Below are positions 6,829 to 11,273 of a stretch of 11,273 nucleotides of DNA, piece after piece (the first letter of the stretch is position 1; each line of letters starts with the position of its first letter). This stretch comes from Phoronis ovalis (Eukaryota > Phoronida > Phoronidae). Under the pieces are notes generated by a model, which had not been told where the DNA came from, ran no database searches, and saw only the letters and a list, made by a program, of their open reading frames with translations. The translations under genes and the position numbers were made by a program. The stretch lies in NCBI GenBank assembly GCA_028565635.1, contig JAOXYB010038939.1, positions 2,037 through 13,309 on the forward strand, read 5' to 3'.

Positions 6829-9440
6829 ACTATAATTTCGAGTTATCGAATTCCTTTTACGCTCATAAGACTTAGTGATAACCTTTTTGATAGAAAAGAT
6901 AACAAAGTGGATATTTAAATTTTGTAATCGAATTGTAACTATTCTGTGCTTGTTTAATTAAGGCAAGGATAGCTTTTAAACTAGTACTGCGCCTTGGTGT
7001 GGTTCGTAATGGTATGAAAACATGAGATAACTATGCAGCGCACATACTGTTTTGACGAGATATAATATTACGATTGTAAACATCGTAAGACTCTTTTCTG
7101 TTTTTTTCAGTGATAATTATATGTGCTAATAATATAAGTAAGCTATTTTTACCGTACAATTATCGTTACCTGTTACTATAAAAAGCGAACTTGGAGATAA
7201 TGTTTTTAGCGGAGTCTTAGCCGGGAGTCTTGTGCTTGTCTTTAAAAAAGTTTGCTGAAAAAAAATAGTAATTATTATCAGATAATATTGCTTTTCTTAA
7301 AATATAAACACCTGCATTTGTTATAAATAAAATTGACGTTTTTAAAATGTGCCCTGGACACTTACGAATTGGAATTGTTCTCTTATAATTACGTGTTGTC
7401 AGTATCAACTAAGTAGATCCCCAATTTTTCAAAAATGTCGAATTAGCATCTTACAAACTTAGTGTAAATCATTCTTTCAACTCAATCAACGAATTTAAAG
7501 TGTTCGGGTGTACACAAGATTTAAAAAAAAAACAGTTAAATTTTTATTTCTTTACGTTACTTTCTCGGAATCGATGCCCCTCAACTTGATATCCTGAATC
7601 CACCCCTGTAATTACAGGTATGATATATATCTCTTACAAATACTTCCACTTATTCTTATCTCCAGTACTGAGTAAGTGAGCTTCAACTGTCTTATCTTGT
7701 TTGACTGAATCAAACGGCAGCCCTATGGCTCCATTCTGCACTTATCAAAACCAATCAGCCTTAAACTCTCATTAGAGAAGAATTCACCTGTTGAGACAAC
7801 ATCTTTAGGTTTTGTTATAATGTATTATACAAAGATCTCTCTAGCCTTTACACCGCATCGGTACATCTTTACAGTGCACTTTATTACTTAGTCTTAGCAT
7901 TGTGTGTGTATTGTGCTTTATGGGCATCGGGAATTGGAACCGATAGAAATACTAAAAAACATTAAGCAAATTACGTAAATTTTAATTATCTTTATTTATT
8001 ATGTTTTACATAATGTATGAGTAATAATATTTTGAGAAATTTCAAGATAAAGCTTAAGAATAAATATAAATTTCAAAAATTACATCATTTACTTGTCCTG
8101 TAGAAGGATATTGTTCGGTATTGAACACAAAAAAGCATTCATTGTGTTTTTACGCTATTTTTTAATTGGTTATTATACTAGTTCCTTATATTTTTTTCCA
8201 ACTTAACGAACTTCAGTTGTTGAGATTAAAAATATAATAAAACTTTTGAATAAAATGCAATTATATCATGCTTTTTGAAATATAAAAATTGTCGAGAAGT
8301 CATACAATGATTGTGTAGTTTTCTTGAAGACAATGTTTCCAATGTCAGATTAAAGGTTTCAGCCGGACAAAACAAAACTAATACTTCTGAATATTTCGTG
8401 AATTGTAATCGTTTTTAAGAAAATGTAAGAGATTAGTCCTGAAATTCGTGGTATAGTAATAGTTATAGTTTCTTTACTCCATGCATATGTAGTGTATATC
8501 ATGATACGGAACCACGATACTGCTAATTAAGCCACATTTCCTAGTCGATTCATTACCATACAATTCCATAAAGAAAATTCTCTTTATAATTATTTAGATT
8601 ATGAGAACAAATGTATAACTACATATTAAACTTAAAACAATACCTATAGTGTTAAATAAAATTCGGACAAATAGTATAAACTACTTAGTGTAATCACTCT
8701 ACGTCATCATGCAATGCAGATATGTATTGCTAAAAAGCATATCTTCACGGGTATCTTCATAGCCTTCATTTTTCTTTAATCAAAATTTGATTTGAAAGAA
8801 GTGAAATGTCATGGGTATATTTCCGTATTGGTACATGTCATGGCAACGTTTAATTTCCTTGACTATTTTTTCTGTTGAAATGCCTCGTTTTGTATAAACA
8901 GATGAGTATTTTCTTAAAAAACTCATACACAAACAGGAATTCGAGCTGAGTATATGCATGCAGTACTATTCACTTTGCGAGAAAACTTTAAGGGGCCGGT
9001 TAATAAAAATATTTGCACTTGACCTTAACTAAGCTACTTACTATTATAAATCCGAGCGGGATTATGAAAAAACGAGGAACTGTTTCGGCGAATATGATAT
9101 TTCATGTAGAAAGCTGCATTATTGTAATCAATAACTTAAGATTTAATAGCAAAATTTTAAACACGCTTTATACGACTCTTCTTACAAACCAAAAACGAAA
9201 ACTGTTCAACATTTTGTAGTTATACAATCAAATTGTTCAAACATTTGAAGTAATTAGCTGATAAAGAAATTTATTTTTGCAAAATGAAAACAGAAAACTG
9301 TTTTCTGATAAATAACCATCGTCAATTTCTATATCTTTAAAATATTTCTCTTAAAACTTCATTTCTTAAAACCAAAATATATAAACAGAGCAATTTACGT
9401 GTAAACTATATAAAACACTGCGTCATTTTATTCTTTTACT
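6829..9440. other. Long AT-rich intergenic stretch, no supported gene
   Basis: I see no exon with matching splice signals, RNA gene or repeat boundary here. Small items: an A10 run near 7530, a short hairpin ATCGG...CCGAT near 7925-7943, and a perfect 17-bp palindrome CAGAAAACTGTTTTCTG at 9291-9307. A 68-codon plus-strand frame at 9013-9219 starts from TTG and is lysine-, leucine- and asparagine-rich; a 63-codon minus-strand frame at 7408-7217 is similar. Both look like chance. Confidence 0.4.
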
Positions 9441-9446
9441 ACCCTC

Positions 9447-9539
9447 AACACACACCACAATGTGTTAATGTTTTTTCTGTACATCACCACAACATTGCGT
9501 TTTGAAGTGTCTCAAAACACGAAAGATGCAACGTGTTTT
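9447..9539. repeat. Cluster of small inverted repeats
   Basis: Three short hairpins lie within about 95 bp. AACACA (9447-9452) pairs with TGTGTT (9461-9466). GTTTTGA (9499-9505) pairs with TCAAAAC (9512-9518). AAAACACG (9514-9521) pairs with CGTGTTTT (9532-9539). The last two share bases and exclude each other. A further AGTGTTTTA at 9601-9609 mirrors TAAAACACT at 9411-9419, so the block may be an eroded inverted-repeat element of about 200 bp. There are no clear ends or target duplication. Confidence 0.35.
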
Positions 9540-9609
9540 ATAACATGTTTGAGCCCACCCACTTACCAGGTAGAACAGTCACATTTTTTATGACATTTGA
9601 AGTGTTTTA

Positions 9610-10670
9610 AGTGGAAGAAAAACTGCCAGTTTATGTAAAATAAACAGAAGAAAGGAAAGACCTCTTAGATTAATTTATTGTATAGCATACATAGCACTTT
9701 TAATGTTTATTATCTGTTGTTTGTCGCATTTCATTATATGTTAAAAATGCAGATTGTTATTGTGCTTCATGTATGCAGAACCATGGATTGGAACAATATT
9801 TTAACAGAAACATTCTAGATGATTTGCGTATCATAATCCATAGTGTAGTTGACTACTGCGTGCGGGTACCGTAAAAGAGTAGAATACAAAGCCACTTCAG
9901 AAATAGCTTAATACCAATTATACCTAAGTAAAATGAAAATTATATGTATTTTAAAAATATAATAAAAAATACATAAAAATGTCAATAACACAAATATGCA
10001 TTATTAGAATGTTAGCTAATCTATAATTATCTTATACTAAATAGTAAAACTATGACAAAGTTATCTTCCTTAAGAATTAGTAAAACAGATATAAGCAATA
10101 TAAAAAACAGCACTGAATAATGGAATTACTTTATCTTCTTTGCGACATATATAACCGTACGTAGAATACGGAGATAATGTAGTCAATGAAAATGTAGTCT
10201 GACTGGCCCCATACTTCAAATAATACGGTGTAATAGCGGCAAATTGCGCATTTGAGTAGCAGGATAATAGCGCAAAACGGACATATTGATTAACATAAGA
10301 CGACATAAGCGACAATATTATAAAGAACTAAATTGTAATTATCTTGTTAGACTATTTTCAGTCGACTGATTTGATCAAGACGTGTTTCATGGTAAATTCG
10401 AGAGGTTGTAAACAAGCGAACTGGAGACAAGAACTAGCGCTATCTAACGGAAAGATGTGTAGTTATACAACGCGTAATTTTGAGTGAGCAGAGGTTAAAT
10501 TCGACTAACTTGAAGACGATTCAAAGTTTAGCTTAAATACTACGAATGAAAATAGAATAATTATGAAATTGTTATTCATTCAATGGTATTTATTTTTTTA
10601 AAAGAAAACGGTATAGAATGTAGATGTAACAGTTAAGGATCTGCTCTCCTTCCAGATATATTTTAATACA
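9610..10670. other. AT-rich stretch without a supported gene
   Basis: It holds a 78-codon minus-strand frame (ATG at 10306, stop at 10072-10070) in a patch unusually rich in CpG. It has a hydrophobic C-terminal third and no recognised motif. There is no promoter or splice support, so I do not call it a gene. The rest shows nothing distinctive. Confidence 0.35.
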
Positions 10671-10750
10671 TCTCCCAAAAAAGTTGAACCCTACAAGATG
10701 ATGATTATTATCTTTCAAAAAAGTTGAACCCTACATGATGATCACTGGCC
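10671..10750 (+). repeat. Two tandem copies of a 40-bp unit
   Basis: Unit 1 is 10671-10710 and unit 2 is 10711-10750. Both begin TCT..C and share CAAAAAAGTTGAACCCTACA followed by AGATGATGAT in one and TGATGATCAC in the other. The first 34 positions differ at only a few sites; the last bases of each unit diverge. The conservation suggests a recent local duplication. The ATG-ATG of the short ORF described next sits in unit 2. Confidence 0.8.
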
Positions 10751-10828
10751 CTGGACGAGGATACAGTAAATCAGTAAAATGCATCTTTTTTACAGTGTTT
10801 TACTTTGCAGCAGCAAATGCACAACACG
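10735..10828 (+). CDS. Candidate first coding exon of a secreted protein (signal-peptide-like), unrecognised
   Basis: Seen: ATG-ATG at 10735-10740 opens a plus-strand frame with an in-frame TGA upstream at 10702-10704. Unspliced it gives 49 residues, ending at 10884. Residues 1-15 carry Arg and Lys, residues 16-24 (C-I-F-F-T-V-F-Y-F) are hydrophobic, and A-A-A-N-A then Q-H resembles a signal-peptidase site after residue 29. Just after comes CACG|GTAATC, a possible donor that would end the exon at 10828 in phase 1, the usual phase after a signal peptide. Past that point the frame turns asparagine- and lysine-rich, as translated intron would. No acceptor partner is visible in the remaining 440 bp. 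The T-rich DNA makes chance hydrophobic runs common, and the donor is not strong. Confidence 0.25.
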
Positions 10829-10965
10829 GTAATCAAAATAATAAAAATATTAATATAAATAAAATAAAATGCAGAAAAACTTGATCGAGCAGTCTGACAT
10901 GAGCAATAAGTCTAACCTCAGCCGGAAATCATACCTACACATAACACAGTATTTTAATAGGAGTG

Positions 10966-10988
10966 CAGGTATATATATACGATACCTG
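10966..10988. repeat. Short hairpin
   Basis: CAGGTAT (10966-10972) and ATACCTG (10982-10988) are exact complements around a 9-base TA-rich loop. It lies just left of the dispersed-repeat block and may belong to it. Confidence 0.4.
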
Positions 10989-11037
10989 ATCTAAACACTG
11001 TTACTCGCTTCAAAGGTATATTATAATGACATTCAAA

Positions 11038-11059
11038 TGACCTTTTGACCTCAAGGTCA
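11038..11059 (-). promoter_or_regulatory. Cluster of three nuclear-receptor half-sites
   Basis: TGACCT at 11038-11043, TGACCT at 11046-11051 and AGGTCA at 11054-11059. Read on the minus strand the first two make a direct repeat with 2-base spacing (DR2). The second and third make an everted repeat with 2-base spacing. TCAAGGTCA (11051-11059) also fits a monomeric ERR/FTZ-F1 site. Because it sits in a probable repeat, function at this copy is unproven. Confidence 0.35.
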
Positions 11060-11128
11060 ACAATGGCCTACCCCAGGGATTCCATACATCAAGTACTAAC
11101 CATCTTCGAAATATAGCTTGCTGAAATT

Positions 11129-11183
11129 GGAAGAAAAAGGGAAAAAAAGAAAAAGAAAAACAAGAAGAAGAAGGAGAAAGAAA
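11129..11183 (+). repeat. Purine-only tract
   Basis: Fifty-five bases of A and G interrupted only by a C at 11161; the second half is made of AAG triplets. Such tracts commonly sit near the 3' end of short interspersed elements and vary in length. Confidence 0.8.
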
Positions 11184-11202
11184 TCATACAAAACCAATAG
11201 GC

Positions 11203-11222
11203 TTGCTCCCTTATAGGAGCAA
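11203..11222. repeat. Perfect 7-bp hairpin in the repeat tail
   Basis: TTGCTCC (11203-11209) and GGAGCAA (11216-11222) pair around the loop CTTATA. It is followed by CCCTAATAATACC. A terminal hairpin in an RNA copy of the repeat could serve as a recognition structure for a partner polymerase, but that is speculation. Confidence 0.6.
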
Positions 11223-11273
11223 CCCTAATAATACCTTAGCGGCCGTCCATTAATTATGTCAACAAAATAGGGT

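Larger units (their letters stand above)
11023..11245 (+). repeat. Dispersed-repeat-like block, SINE- or MITE-like tail
   Basis: In order: a nuclear-receptor-type half-site cluster (11038-11059), a mixed-sequence body (GGCCTACCCCAGGGATTCCA and on), an A/G-only tract at 11129-11183 broken by one C, then AATAGGCTTGCTCCCTTATA and GGAGCAACCC, which forms a perfect 7-bp hairpin. I associate the TGACCTCAAGGTCA motif and the TAGGCTTGCTCC...GGAGCAACCCTAAT tail with repeats scattered through bivalve genomes. That is a memory-based match, not a search, and the boundaries are approximate. No RNA polymerase III A/B boxes were identified. Confidence 0.5.

Noticed and set aside
7925-7943. GGAATTGGAACC resembling a reversed tRNA B box
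   Set aside because: Matches only part of the consensus and has no A box or cloverleaf around it; better described as a short hairpin.
9013-9219. 68-codon plus-strand frame
   Set aside because: It starts from TTG, is rich in lysine, leucine and asparagine as expected of AT-rich non-coding DNA, and shows no domain or splice signals.
10070-10306. 78-codon minus-strand ORF, the longest in the flank
   Set aside because: No family, promoter or splice support; a single frame of this length is not rare among all six frames of 11 kb. The CpG-richer composition is the only point in its favour.

Overview
The window looks like AT-rich animal nuclear DNA, most likely from a lophotrochozoan and probably a bivalve mollusc. 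There are no long open frames, no bacterial gene packing and no operons. Short exons with GT/AG borders, a large first intron, a GA microsatellite and a repeat tail of a kind I associate with bivalve genomes support this. The lineage is an inference from sequence style plus the one gene I recognise.

The one confident gene lies on the minus strand. It is the 5' end of a crossveinless-2/BMPER-like gene, a secreted regulator of BMP signalling. Exon 1 (6219-6091, coding from 6163) carries the start codon and a signal peptide and ends with a phase-1 donor. Exon 2 (3712-3627) begins with a phase-1 acceptor and encodes the N-terminal clip and first half of the first von Willebrand type C (VWC) domain. 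The two join exactly in frame across a 2.38-kb intron, giving the first 53 residues. A TATA-like box and initiator lie 31 bp apart just upstream, and two tiny upstream ORFs chain into the main start. I found no third exon, so positions 1-3626 are probably intron 2, with the rest of the gene outside the window.

Region by region: 1-3626 is presumed intron 2 and holds a candidate TA-flanked DNA transposon (304-1112, 23-bp perfect terminal inverted repeats), a few GC-richer patches with short open frames, and a (GA)30 microsatellite. 3627-6219 holds the two exons and intron 1. 6220-6290 is the promoter. 6300-10670 is AT-rich flanking DNA without a supported gene; it holds one protein-like 45-codon frame at 6825-6688 and a cluster of small hairpins near 9.5 kb. 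10671-11273 holds a 40-bp tandem duplication, a short plus-strand ORF shaped like a signal-peptide first exon, and a dispersed-repeat-like block with nuclear-receptor-type half-sites, a purine tract and a hairpin tail.

No RNA gene, CRISPR array or viral gene was recognised. Most of the window is non-coding, and several weak ORFs are listed at low confidence because in DNA this AT-rich stop-free runs of about 40 codons arise often by chance.
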